From: Bowmanella sp. JS7-9
Lineage (GTDB): Bacteria; Pseudomonadota; Gammaproteobacteria; Enterobacterales; Alteromonadaceae
NCBI RefSeq assembly: GCF_004329715.1
Contig: NZ_JXSY01000021.1
Coordinates: 1 to 64,000 of the forward strand
DNA: 64,000 nucleotides
Direction of reading: 5' to 3'
Shown one piece after another: positions 36,692 through 45,730 of this stretch. The notes beneath the pieces were generated by a model. The model was not told the origin of the DNA. It ran no database searches and was given only the letters and a program-made list of their open reading frames with translations. Within the stretch, counting starts at the first letter, position 1. Every line of letters starts with the position of its first letter. Position numbers and translations under genes: made by a program.

Positions 36692-37531
36692 TTGAAAGCA
36701 ACAGGTACATTGTTTGTGGTGGCAACACCCATTGGAAATCTGACCGATATCAGTCAGCGCGCGATAGACACTCTGGCATCGGTGGATTTGATTGCCGCGG
36801 AAGACACCCGCCATAGCCAGCGCTTGTTGCAGCAATTTAGTATCACAACCCGCATGTTGTCTTTGCATGATCACAATGAACAGCAGCGCGCCCGTCAGCT
36901 GATTGATCTGCTCGACGAGGGGCAACAAATCGCGTTGATCTCCGATGCAGGTACACCGCTTATTTCTGATCCTGGTTATGGTCTGGTGAGTCAGTGCCGC
37001 CAGGCGGGGCATCGGGTTGTGCCGATTCCGGGCGCGTGCGCAGCCATTGCGGCACTTAGCGCCAGTGGTCTGCCAACCGATAAATTCCGTTTTTGTGGTT
37101 TCTTGCCGGTGAAACAGCAGGCACGTGAGGATGCCCTCAACGCGTTGGCGGATAGCCAGGAAACCTGTATTTTTTACGAAGCCCCGCGCCGGGTGCTGGA
37201 TACCATGCAGATGATCAGCGCGGTGCTGGGCGAAGAGCGCCACATCGTTCTGGCGAAAGAACTGACGAAAGCCTTTGAAACCTTTCAGTCAGGCTCGGCA
37301 GCATCCATCAGTGACTGGTTGCGCGCCGATGAGGTGCATCAGAAAGGCGAATTTGTGTTGATGATTGGCCCGGCCAAGATTCGCGAGGAGGGGATCCCTG
37401 CCGACGCGGAGCGCCTGTTGCGCACTCTTTGCGGGGAATTACCTCTGAAGAAAGCGGCCGCATTGGTCGCCGCCCATTATGACCTGAAGAAGAATCAACT
37501 CTATCAATTGGGATTAACGCTGGGGCTATAA
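36692..37531 (+). CDS. rsmI: 16S rRNA (cytidine1402-2'-O)-methyltransferase
   Basis: Adds the 2'-O-methyl to C1402 in the ribosomal P site using SAM. 279 residues starting at TTG; the first residues KATGTLFVVATPIGNLTD fit the family start exactly, and GAGG lies upstream. Further marks: AAEDTRHSQRLL, ISDAGTPLISDPG, VPIPGACAAI and FYEAPRRVLDT. The stop region overlaps the convergent methyltransferase-like gene by six bases. Confidence 0.96.
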   Translation: MKATGTLFVVATPIGNLTDISQRAIDTLASVDLIAAEDTRHSQRLLQQFSITTRMLSLHDHNEQQRARQLIDLLDEGQQIALISDAGTPLISDPGYGLVSQCRQAGHRVVPIPGACAAIAALSASGLPTDKFRFCGFLPVKQQAREDALNALADSQETCIFYEAPRRVLDTMQMISAVLGEERHIVLAKELTKAFETFQSGSAASISDWLRADEVHQKGEFVLMIGPAKIREEGIPADAERLLRTLCGELPLKKAAALVAAHYDLKKNQLYQLGLTLGL

Positions 37532-37981
37532 CCAGCGTCTGACCCGTTCACAATAGTCCATATAGGCCTGGCCGAAGCGTTCCCGTAAAATGCGTTCCTC
37601 CGGCTGGATTTGAAAGCGATTCAGATACAGCACAAAGATTAGCGGCCCTGCCAGCGTCGCAAGATTTTGCCAGACCGTGGTCAGCGCCAGCAAAAAACAC
37701 AATACTCCCAGATACATGGGGTTGCGTGTGATGCGATAGCTACCCCGGGTGACCAATTGGGAGCTTTTGTGAGGTGTGTGCGGGTTGATGGTGGTGTGCT
37801 GACGCACAAATAACCACAGCGCCCATGCGCCACAAATCCCTCCAACGATACCAAGCACAAGGCTAAACGGTAACCATACGGTCAAAGGGATGACCGGCAG
37901 ATACCTATGGATATACCACATCATGCCGACACACAGCAGGGCGACAATCGGCGGCGGAATAAGTAATTCGAGTCTTTGCAT
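37526..37981 (-). CDS. ICMT/PEMT-type membrane methyltransferase
   Basis: 151 residues with about four membrane segments and the C-terminal SAM-binding motif of the isoprenylcysteine carboxyl methyltransferase/phospholipid methyltransferase group: YRITRNPMYLG, then a helical pair and QPEERILRERFGQAYMDYC. In bacteria the substrate is usually unknown. Confidence 0.85.
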   Translation of the reverse strand: MQRLELLIPPPIVALLCVGMMWYIHRYLPVIPLTVWLPFSLVLGIVGGICGAWALWLFVRQHTTINPHTPHKSSQLVTRGSYRITRNPMYLGVLCFLLALTTVWQNLATLAGPLIFVLYLNRFQIQPEERILRERFGQAYMDYCERVRRWL

Positions 37982-37999
37982 GCCACCAGTCTGGCATAT

Positions 38000-38026
38000 A
38001 AAAAACAGGGCGCATAGTGCGCCCTG
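38000..38026 (-). terminator. Intrinsic terminator of the TonB-dependent receptor gene
   Basis: CAGGGCGCA/TGCGCCCTG, nine perfect pairs with a three-base loop, followed on the minus strand by six T. It lies directly behind the receptor stop codon. Confidence 0.92.
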
Positions 38027-38028
38027 GA

Positions 38029-40149
38029 TTAGAAACTGGCTTTAACGCCTACACTAACTCCGCGGCCGGGTAAGGGCGCATTGTCTTTAAGAAAGGAGGC
38101 ATGTACCCGTGCTTCTTCATTCAATAAGTTGGATCCTTTGACATACCAGGTCAGATCGACACTTTGCAAAGGCATATAATAATTGGCACTGATATCCAGC
38201 AGGGTATAACCGTCCGTACTGGTTTCGCTGGCGGCAATCTTATTCTGCGAGAAATTGCGTACCAGGCTTATTTCGCCATGCCAATTGCCCTGTTCAAAAT
38301 GGAGTTCGGCACCGAGGCGCAATGGCGGGATACGTGGCACATTGGCGTCGTCTGCTAATCTCGCTCGGGTGTAATCGCTGAACCACTGAGTACGCCACTG
38401 GTCATTGATGTGATAATCCCACTCGACTTCAAACCCATACAGGGTGGCATCTTGCTGTGCGAACTGGAAAACCGGCAACTCCTCATGGGCATGCTCATCG
38501 GTAGGGGCGTCATGTTCGTGTTGAATTTCGCCATCGGCAAATACCAACCCGGTGTCCTGCTGAAAAATATAATTGGCAATGTTGTTATAAAACACACTGC
38601 TATTCAGGTGCCAGTGATCGCCGGACACGCGATACCCCAGATCCAGATTCAGAGATTTTTCTTTCTCAAACTGATTGGTGGTACTGATCACCACAATGTC
38701 ATTCTGCTCACCGAGAGTAAAACTACTGCCTATTTCATAAGTACCCGCACCGATATGTGGGCCGAATGCATATAATTCGGATGCATCCGGTGCGCGCTCG
38801 GAATGCGCCAGGTTAATATGCAGGGTGCTGACCGGATTGAGGCGATAAACGCCGCCCAGTGACGCACTATAGGTGGTAAATGTGCTGTTATCCGGCGCGA
38901 CAGGGAAGGCGGCGAAATTAGCGGCATCGACTGTGTGTTTAATCCGATCGATACGTCCGCCCAATTGCCACAGCATGTTACCCTGTTGGTTTTCTTCCAG
39001 CAGGTAAATGCCCTGTTCAATGGTTACGGTAGGCGGGGTAAATGCCTCATCGCCAATGGCAGAAAAATCTGTGTGTTTATATTGGGTGCCGATCACACTG
39101 CGCCATCCCGCGATGTCATGCAATTCTGCCCATAAACGGCCTTCCTGGGTTTTATTGATAAAGGTCGTGCCAATCTGGCCATCTTCGATTTCACTGTGGG
39201 CATAGTCGGTATACGCGCCACGCATATGTATCGCTTTAAATGCCGAGCCCGGATTGCGCCAATCCAGCAGCAATTGCAGATTGTCCTGTTGCTGATCGCT
39301 CTGGGTGCCCTCTTCTTCGGGTAATTCGGTTGCTTGTTCTTCTTCGTGGTGACCGTGATGTCCCGGCACGCCGTAACGATTATTCATTTGACCGACGGCC
39401 AGTGATGCGGTGATTTGCTCGCCAATCCAGCCGGCACCCAAGGTAAAGCCATTGGTATCAATTGCGGTATTTTCCAGGCGACCGGGTTGCTCATCCTCAT
39501 CGGGCGCACTGGAGGCAAACCCGGGAATGCGATAGTCGTCGGACTGACGATAGAAGCCATCCAGGTGCCAGGCAAATTCACCCTGACCACCATCCAGATT
39601 AGTAGCCAGATTAATTTCATCAGCCGCGCTCGCGTAACGCGTGGTCACGCTGCCACTGACACCGGTTTGACGTTGTTGAGGCAGACGGCTGTCGACCACG
39701 TTGACCACACCGCCAATGGCACCCGACCCATACAGTAATGTGGCAGGGCCACGCAGGATCTCGATTTGAGTAGCGGTCGAGGCATCGCCGGTTACCGCAT
39801 GGTCTGGACCAACCCGGGAGGCATCCGACACATCCAGCCCATTACGCACAACTTTTATGCGCGGGCCATCTAATCCACGAATAATCGGGCTGCCGGCTAC
39901 CGGGCCAAAATAGCTGGAATGCACGCCAACCGTATTATTCAGAGTGTCACCGAGTGTGGCAGCCATATTTTGCTGCAATTCATCGCCACTTAACACGCTA
40001 ATCGGCGTGGCCGACTCCAGCACGGAACGTCCCAGAGGGGATGACGTGACGACAATATTTTCGACCTCTGTTTCATCTCGCTGCGTACTTTGCTGAGCAT
40101 AAGCAAAGGCGGAGGAAACGGTCAGAGCGATAAGAGTGACAGTGCGCAT
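38029..40149 (-). CDS. znuD: TonB-dependent receptor, ZnuD-like (zinc)
   Basis: 706 residues: signal peptide ending AYA, plug domain (VENIVVTSSPLGRSVLES, later IEILRGPATLLYGSGAIGGVVNVVD) and a 22-strand barrel ending in F. Two extracellular loops are rich in His and acid: HHGHHEEEQ (264-272) and a cluster with HEHD and DEHAHEE at about 543-556, typical of zinc-uptake receptors. The plug start resembles the TonB box VENIVV. A near-consensus Zur box lies 30 bases upstream of the ATG. The substrate is therefore most likely zinc. Confidence 0.88.
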   Translation of the reverse strand: MRTVTLIALTVSSAFAYAQQSTQRDETEVENIVVTSSPLGRSVLESATPISVLSGDELQQNMAATLGDTLNNTVGVHSSYFGPVAGSPIIRGLDGPRIKVVRNGLDVSDASRVGPDHAVTGDASTATQIEILRGPATLLYGSGAIGGVVNVVDSRLPQQRQTGVSGSVTTRYASAADEINLATNLDGGQGEFAWHLDGFYRQSDDYRIPGFASSAPDEDEQPGRLENTAIDTNGFTLGAGWIGEQITASLAVGQMNNRYGVPGHHGHHEEEQATELPEEEGTQSDQQQDNLQLLLDWRNPGSAFKAIHMRGAYTDYAHSEIEDGQIGTTFINKTQEGRLWAELHDIAGWRSVIGTQYKHTDFSAIGDEAFTPPTVTIEQGIYLLEENQQGNMLWQLGGRIDRIKHTVDAANFAAFPVAPDNSTFTTYSASLGGVYRLNPVSTLHINLAHSERAPDASELYAFGPHIGAGTYEIGSSFTLGEQNDIVVISTTNQFEKEKSLNLDLGYRVSGDHWHLNSSVFYNNIANYIFQQDTGLVFADGEIQHEHDAPTDEHAHEELPVFQFAQQDATLYGFEVEWDYHINDQWRTQWFSDYTRARLADDANVPRIPPLRLGAELHFEQGNWHGEISLVRNFSQNKIAASETSTDGYTLLDISANYYMPLQSVDLTWYVKGSNLLNEEARVHASFLKDNAPLPGRGVSVGVKASF

Positions 40150-40178
40150 TACAACCCGGATAACATTAAGTGATTAGT

Positions 40179-40201
40179 GTGATGTGATAATATAACATTT
40201 C
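40179..40201. promoter_or_regulatory. Zur box
   Basis: The 23 bases match the proteobacterial Zur consensus (GAAATGTTATA-A-TATAACATTTC) at 20 positions, including the whole right half TATAACATTTC and the ATAATATAAC centre. The three differences are all in the left half. Located 30 bases before the receptor start, where repressor binding would block its promoter in zinc-replete cells. Confidence 0.85.
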
Positions 40202-40301
40202 AAAGCGAAGGCAACCGTTGAAAATGTCATAATTTATGTCAGACCGTGGCTTTGTTATAGTGTTCGCTAAGAGGCTACAGCCCTTACTGACGGGAATCTG
40301 C

Positions 40302-40913
40302 GTGACAAATCCTTTGCAAAATTTGTATGAAAGCCTGCCTTTCTTGCGCCCACCGGCTGCGATAGACGGCATTATTTTTGCGGTGGCTGTTGCACCCGAG
40401 ATCCCGTTGCCGTCCACCTGGTGGCCGTGGACACTGGCATCCCATCCGGGTCAGTTAGGTGATGAGCAGTTGCAGTTGCTTGGCGATGAGTTACTGCTGA
40501 GATTGCGCGACTATTTAGATCAGCAGCTGCATGATGCATTTGTCTTGCCTGATTATCTGGCAGACGACGCGCAATTAGCCCATTGGTGTGCGGGTGTATT
40601 GCTGGCACAGGGGCAACTGAGTGAGAGTTGGAAATCAGCCTGGCAAATGGCGCAGCATAAACGCCCCGCAGAGTTTGCTGATTGGCAGGCGAGAGTGCGG
40701 CGTGCGCTAAAATGCCTGAAGGTGTTTGCGCGTCAACAGGATCTGACCGCGGGTTTATCTGAAGCAGAGCTGCGGGGATTGAAGCAGGCCTTACCCGATA
40801 TGTTACGTGATCTGATTCGGGTCAGTGGCGACCTGGCAGCACTGCTGCCAGGTCAGTTAGAGCAATTCAGCGCAGAAGATTTGGCTGAACAGTTACTTCC
40901 CAATCAAACGTAA
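40302..40913 (+). CDS. UPF0149 (YgfB/YecA)-like protein
   Basis: About 203 residues from GTG at 40302 ([13 protein letters not shown]); an in-frame ATG at 40236 would add 22 residues of odd composition. All-helical with the pattern of the UPF0149 family: an N-terminal [21 protein letters not shown] block and a later [15 protein letters not shown] helix. Function unknown; E. coli YecA-like members bind metal through a C-terminal SEC-C motif, which is missing here. The 3' end overlaps convergent folE by 21 bases. Family assignment is tentative. Confidence 0.6.
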   Translation: MTNPLQNLYESLPFLRPPAAIDGIIFAVAVAPEIPLPSTWWPWTLASHPGQLGDEQLQLLGDELLLRLRDYLDQQLHDAFVLPDYLADDAQLAHWCAGVLLAQGQLSESWKSAWQMAQHKRPAEFADWQARVRRALKCLKVFARQQDLTAGLSEAELRGLKQALPDMLRDLIRVSGDLAALLPGQLEQFSAEDLAEQLLPNQT

Positions 40914-41447
40914 AAACTCATTGCGGGCAGCCTGTGAGTCGCGCATGGTGCCGAGCATAACGGAAGTCACCATTGACGAGTTTTGCTTTTGAACGCCACG
41001 CATCATCATGCACATGTGCTTGGCTTCCATAATTACCCCCACGCCCTTCGCGCCGGTGACTTCCTGTACCGTACTGGCCACTTGCTTGGTGAGGTTTTCC
41101 TGAATCTGCAGACGGCGGGCAAACATGTCCACAATCCGCGCGAATTTGGACAGACCCAATACTTTGCCGTTAGGGATGTAGGCGATGTGACAGCGGCCAA
41201 TGAAGGGCAACACATGGTGCTCACACAACGAGTAAAACTCAATGTCCTGCACAATCACCATTTCATCGGTATCAGACTCAAATACCGCACCGTTGATAAT
41301 CTTGTTTAACTCGACGTGATAACCGCCAGTCAGGAATTCCATTGCCTTGGCAGCACGTTTGGGGGTGTCCTGCAGCCCTTCGCGATTGATATCCTCGCCT
41401 AACAGGCCGATGATATGTTTGTAGTGTTGCGTTAATGCTTCGCTCAT
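40893..41447 (-). CDS. folE: GTP cyclohydrolase I
   Basis: Converts GTP to dihydroneopterin triphosphate, first step of folate synthesis. 184 residues from the ATG at 41447 ([12 protein letters not shown]); the frame extends 30 residues further but without family match. Zinc and active-site residues lie in [19 protein letters not shown] and in [16 protein letters not shown]. It is the zinc-dependent FolE type I; control by Zur would not be expected here since the Zur box belongs to the neighbouring receptor. Confidence 0.96.
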   Translation of the reverse strand: MSEALTQHYKHIIGLLGEDINREGLQDTPKRAAKAMEFLTGGYHVELNKIINGAVFESDTDEMVIVQDIEFYSLCEHHVLPFIGRCHIAYIPNGKVLGLSKFARIVDMFARRLQIQENLTKQVASTVQEVTGAKGVGVIMEAKHMCMMMRGVQKQNSSMVTSVMLGTMRDSQAARNEFLRLIGK

Positions 41448-41560
41448 AGTCGATCCAATCTGTCGTAATGATCCAACTATTCTGTATGACCAGTATTTTG
41501 GATCACTGCATCCTGAGTAAAACCTGTTATAACACAATAATTTGCTTGCGGAGATCCTGA

Positions 41561-41695
41561 GTGTCTGAACAAAAGACGCAAAAAAGCCGCCTGACTCGCT
41601 GGTGGCACACAGAATGTGAGCGTTGTAAGCGATTGCGCGCGATGTTCATCTGGACAGTACTGATGTTAGTGCTGGTGCTAACGGTATGGTTTTAA
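41561..41695 (+). CDS. 44-residue small membrane protein
   Basis: Starts at GTG with GGAG eight bases upstream. It begins [20 protein letters not shown], has a CERC pair, and ends with a single membrane helix ([16 protein letters not shown]). Its last ten bases overlap the start of the DUF2982 gene, so the two are translationally coupled. Family unknown. Confidence 0.7.
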   Translation: MSEQKTQKSRLTRWWHTECERCKRLRAMFIWTVLMLVLVLTVWF

Positions 41696-42399
41696 ACGAT
41701 TCCCTGTGTATTGCAAATAAAGGCCGGCGCAATGCACTGACGGTGAGTGTACTGGCAGTGTTGTCCGGGATTCTGGCGATTGCGTATTTGCGCTGGACGG
41801 ACAACCCGGCACCGCTGGTCGGTTATTTCTGGTTGATAGCAAGCCTGTGCGCTCTGCTGATTGGGTTGGTGAAACAATTCGAGCCAGAGCAGGCGTTGCG
41901 TTTGGGGGCGCAAACGCTCACCTATGTGCACAAATATGGGCAGTGGTCGCTGCCATGGCAGGCGATTCAGCGTGTCGGGCAGCCTCGTGTCCTGCAGGGC
42001 CTGGAGCACCAGACGTTGAGCTATGTAGCCATTCGCCTGAAGGATCCACACAGTATTATCGGCCATATTACGCCTCGTCTGGCCAACCGGCTGATGTTGC
42101 AGCAACGTCCATTATTATTGCTGGCAGAGCAAAGCTGCCCGACGGGACAGTGTTATTCGGCCAGTATGCTGGAAGATGATGAATACCGGTTGCCAAATGG
42201 GCGTCGGTTACATGGCTTGCAGGCGATGTTCGCCCACCGTCAGCGTAAGCTGCGCGAGGCGTTGGGGTATGATTTATTTATCGAAACACAGGATTTGGCG
42301 ATGCCAGCCGAACGGGTGATAGCGTTACTTAATGCGCAGCACCGGCTGAGTTTAATTGCTGATGGCCCTGCATCAGCACTGCCTGACACTCGCCATTAA
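41686..42399 (+). CDS. DUF2982 family membrane protein
   Basis: 237 residues: two N-terminal membrane helices (about 19-38 and 45-62), then a PH-like soluble part (LGAQTLTYVHKYGQWSLPWQAIQRVGQP) and a helical C-terminus. This pattern matches DUF2982, found in Alteromonadales and Vibrionales; function unknown. The 3' end overlaps the coding end of the convergent hybrid kinase by 71 bases, an unusually long overlap. Confidence 0.78.
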   Translation: MVLNDSLCIANKGRRNALTVSVLAVLSGILAIAYLRWTDNPAPLVGYFWLIASLCALLIGLVKQFEPEQALRLGAQTLTYVHKYGQWSLPWQAIQRVGQPRVLQGLEHQTLSYVAIRLKDPHSIIGHITPRLANRLMLQQRPLLLLAEQSCPTGQCYSASMLEDDEYRLPNGRRLHGLQAMFAHRQRKLREALGYDLFIETQDLAMPAERVIALLNAQHRLSLIADGPASALPDTRH

Positions 42400-45300
42400 A
42401 TTCAGGAATAAGATCCAGGGCATGTTGCAGGTAGCCTTTCTTTAGCAGGGTTTCCAGTTCGTTACACAGATTTTGCAGGGCGGGCACGCCGGTGTAGCAG
42501 CACACACCATGCAACCTGTGTACAGCTTGCTGTAACGCCTGATACTGGTGCTGGTGGGCCAGTTCGACAATTTCCCGTTGCATCGCCGGTAGTTGAAGCA
42601 GGAAGTCACGTAACATCTCGGCAGCAATTTGCTCATTGTGATTACTGGCCTGCAAAGCTTTTTGCCAGTCAACCGCGTCGGATTGTTTGGATTCTGGCGG
42701 GCTGCACCAGCGGTGAATGACATCCACCAGATCTTCCAGTTCCAGCGGTTTTGGCAGGTAATCATCCATACCTGAGGATAACAGTCTGTCCTGTTCATCC
42801 TTCATGGCGTGGGCGGTTACCGCGATAATGGGCGTCCCGCTGTTTAGGTCCGTCTGACGGATGCGTTTAGAGGCTTGCACGCCATCCATATGTGGCATTT
42901 GCACATCCATCAGGATCAGGTCGAATTCTTCCATGTCACAGCGACTGACCGCATCTTTTCCACTCAAACAGGTCGATAGCTGCACAGGTGTGTCTTTCAG
43001 CCAGGTGCTGATCAGGCGCAGGTTTAATTCCATATCATCCACGGCCAGAACCCGGATTTGCGGCAGGGCGGCCAGTTGCAGCTGATATTGATCCTGCTGA
43101 GTGTGTTCATGGCTATGCAACAGTCCATCGAGGCGAGAGTACAACACGGGTTTCTCCATACAACTCTCAAAATGGGCACGCATGGCGGGATGTTGTTGCA
43201 GACTCAGGCAGCTTGGGCGCAGCAAAATTTTATGTTTGGCTGCGGCGTGTTCCACTTCAGCCAATTGCTCGTCATTCAGCGGTTTTTCGGTGCTGTAGAA
43301 CAGGAAGTCAGCATTTTCGGTTGAGTCAGGCTCCAGCAGCGTCGCACCAATTTGCGCAAACAATGCGCGCAGGGCATGGTTGGCTGGCGCATACGGTTCA
43401 ATCAGACGAATGCGTGAATTAGCCCATTGGGGACTGAGCATCTGGCCGGTTTGGCTGTTAAGTAGTTGGGTTCGCACTGTGGCAGTGAACGTACTACCTT
43501 TGCCCATTTCACTTTCGAGGGTGATGTCGCCATTCATCAATCGGGCGAGCTGCCGGCTGATTACCAGTCCCAAACCGGTGCCCTGGAACTGGCGGTTCAT
43601 AGCGTCATCCACCTGACTAAAGGCTTTAAACAGCACAGTTTGCTGATTACTGCTGATACCGATACCGGTATCCTGTACGGCAAAACTCAGCCAGTAGCTG
43701 CCCTCACGATACTCGCCATTAACAGTCAGTTTTATATGGCCTTGTGGCGTGAATTTTATGGCATTGCCGATCAGGTTGGTCAGGATTTGGCGGATGCGGG
43801 AAGCATCGCCAATCAGCTTGGCAGGTAATAGTACCGGTTGATAAATAAATTGCAGACCTTTGTCATGGGCCGTTTTGCTCATCAGGCCAATGACCTCCTC
43901 AAGCATCTGCTCAGGAGAAAAGGGTTCGCTGTTAATATTGATTTTGCCGGCTTCGATTTTGGAAAAATCCAGCACGTCATTGATGATACCTAACAGGTTG
44001 TTAGCGGCGGCATTAATAATCTGCGCGTGTTCACGTTTCTCACGGCCAATATCGGCTGATTGCAATTCACGGCTGAAGCCCAGTATCGCATTGAGTGGCG
44101 TGCGGATCTCATGGCTGACATTGGCCAGAAACTGCGATTTCACCTCGCTGGCGCGCACGGCGTCTTTGCGGGCAATATCCAGGTGGGCGTTTTGTTCTTC
44201 AATCAGCTCCAGATTGTTACGCATATCATCAGTGATCTGGGTAATTTCATTTTCCATTTCGAAGCGGTACTTATCGACGATGGCAATGGAGAACAGCGCC
44301 GCTTCAATGACCACGCCAATCTGAAAACAATAGGTGGTAAACGCATTTGATGGCATGACCCCAATCAGGCTAAACAGGCCAATCAGCGCCATCGTCAGCA
44401 GAATGCTCCAGGCGAAAATAAAGTAACGGGCGGGCAGATAATTGGCGGAATAACTTTCAAAGCCGGCGAGCAGATAGGCCAAAATACCCAATATATTAAC
44501 CAGATAGACCAGATTCTGTTGCGTACCTGTGGGTAAAATTGCCGCCAAAGAAAAGACTATCAGTAAGCACTGACTTACCAGAATAACCTTGATAGCAAAG
44601 TGGCTGCGCGGTGCCGTTTTGGGCGTATTGAGGAAGCGCAAGGTAAACCAGGCGGCAGTGATGCCAACCAGATTGAACAGTATATCGCTGTGGTCACTCA
44701 ACCAGCGGGTTACGCTGTTATTCGCCAGTTGCAGCAAGTGGCCACCCCACACCAGCTCCCATACGATAACGCTCGCCATATACCATACATAGGCGAAGCT
44801 AGCGCTTTCCTGGGTACCACGGTAAAGGGTGATGTTGTACACCGCCAGCATCATTAAGGCGCCGTAAAATGCTCCCCATAAAATGGTATCGGTCAGGGTG
44901 GCAGTAAACCAACTGCTGTCGTTTTGCAGATCCAATGGCACGATACGCGCGTTGCGGCGGCTTTCAATACGCAGATACACATCATGCAAGCTGGGGTTGT
45001 CCAGCGCAAAGGCAAAGGCGGGATAGCGAAACGCTTGTTGGCCGGTTTTGCCCTGAGTTTGATGGGTAATGACGGCGTCGTTTTGAACCAGATAAAAGTC
45101 GACTTTTTCCAGCTGCGCAAATGGAATATTCAGAACCCAATCCGGTTGTTGAGTAAAATTACTCAGAGTCAATCGCAGCCAGATAGCACGGTCACTGAAA
45201 CCAAAATTACTGTCGTTGCCGATGGGGTAACTAAATGCATCGCGCTGACTAATAATGTCCGTGATATCCACGGGATTCTGGCCAGGCTCGTGATAAACCA

Positions 45301-45487
45301 GAACCTGCCGATTGACGCGCAGGGTGTCATCGAGGTTGGTGAGTTGTACGCTGGCCTGTTCGCTGTTGACGTCGAAGCGCATGGGCAAATTACTCAGATC
45401 GTAGCGCGTTTGCTGCGCAACGACCGGTAACACCAGGCAAATCAACAACAGGCTCAGTAGCCTTACCAGCGACATATCAGCACTCAT
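42329..45487 (-). CDS. 7TMR-DISM hybrid histidine kinase with receiver and Hpt
   Basis: About 1052 residues from the ATG at 45487 (an ATG at 45475 is also possible). Signal-like start, a periplasmic 7TMR-DISMED2 sensor, seven membrane helices, coiled linker, HisKA (FLANVSHEIRTPL), HATPase (NLIGNAIKF, DTGIGI, GTGLGL), a degenerate receiver-like segment, a true receiver (LILMDVQMPHMDG) and a C-terminal Hpt domain (AVHRLHGVCCYTGVPAL). The kinase core, receiver and Hpt resemble BarA; the sensor is different. It could feed a UvrY-like regulator elsewhere (inference). The sensor is often tied to carbohydrates. Confidence 0.93.
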   Translation of the reverse strand: MSADMSLVRLLSLLLICLVLPVVAQQTRYDLSNLPMRFDVNSEQASVQLTNLDDTLRVNRQVLVYHEPGQNPVDITDIISQRDAFSYPIGNDSNFGFSDRAIWLRLTLSNFTQQPDWVLNIPFAQLEKVDFYLVQNDAVITHQTQGKTGQQAFRYPAFAFALDNPSLHDVYLRIESRRNARIVPLDLQNDSSWFTATLTDTILWGAFYGALMMLAVYNITLYRGTQESASFAYVWYMASVIVWELVWGGHLLQLANNSVTRWLSDHSDILFNLVGITAAWFTLRFLNTPKTAPRSHFAIKVILVSQCLLIVFSLAAILPTGTQQNLVYLVNILGILAYLLAGFESYSANYLPARYFIFAWSILLTMALIGLFSLIGVMPSNAFTTYCFQIGVVIEAALFSIAIVDKYRFEMENEITQITDDMRNNLELIEEQNAHLDIARKDAVRASEVKSQFLANVSHEIRTPLNAILGFSRELQSADIGREKREHAQIINAAANNLLGIINDVLDFSKIEAGKININSEPFSPEQMLEEVIGLMSKTAHDKGLQFIYQPVLLPAKLIGDASRIRQILTNLIGNAIKFTPQGHIKLTVNGEYREGSYWLSFAVQDTGIGISSNQQTVLFKAFSQVDDAMNRQFQGTGLGLVISRQLARLMNGDITLESEMGKGSTFTATVRTQLLNSQTGQMLSPQWANSRIRLIEPYAPANHALRALFAQIGATLLEPDSTENADFLFYSTEKPLNDEQLAEVEHAAAKHKILLRPSCLSLQQHPAMRAHFESCMEKPVLYSRLDGLLHSHEHTQQDQYQLQLAALPQIRVLAVDDMELNLRLISTWLKDTPVQLSTCLSGKDAVSRCDMEEFDLILMDVQMPHMDGVQASKRIRQTDLNSGTPIIAVTAHAMKDEQDRLLSSGMDDYLPKPLELEDLVDVIHRWCSPPESKQSDAVDWQKALQASNHNEQIAAEMLRDFLLQLPAMQREIVELAHQHQYQALQQAVHRLHGVCCYTGVPALQNLCNELETLLKKGYLQHALDLIPEFNGECQAVLMQGHQQLNSAGAAH

Positions 45488-45730
45488 TTTGCATAATCTG
45501 CTTACTATAACCAATTTGCGCGTCGCAATTAAATAGGCAGATAAAATCACTTTTGGCCGCAAAACAGACAGATAGGCAAATAAAACAGAGCCGAATTGAT
45601 GTAATGAGCTCTTTACTGATGCTGTACAGTCATGACTAAATCATGCGAAAGTAGCGCTACTCCATTTGCCCTGCTTTTTGTGGGATAACTTCCCCGGCAG
45701 AGACAGTCGAACGATAAATAAAAAGAGCCT

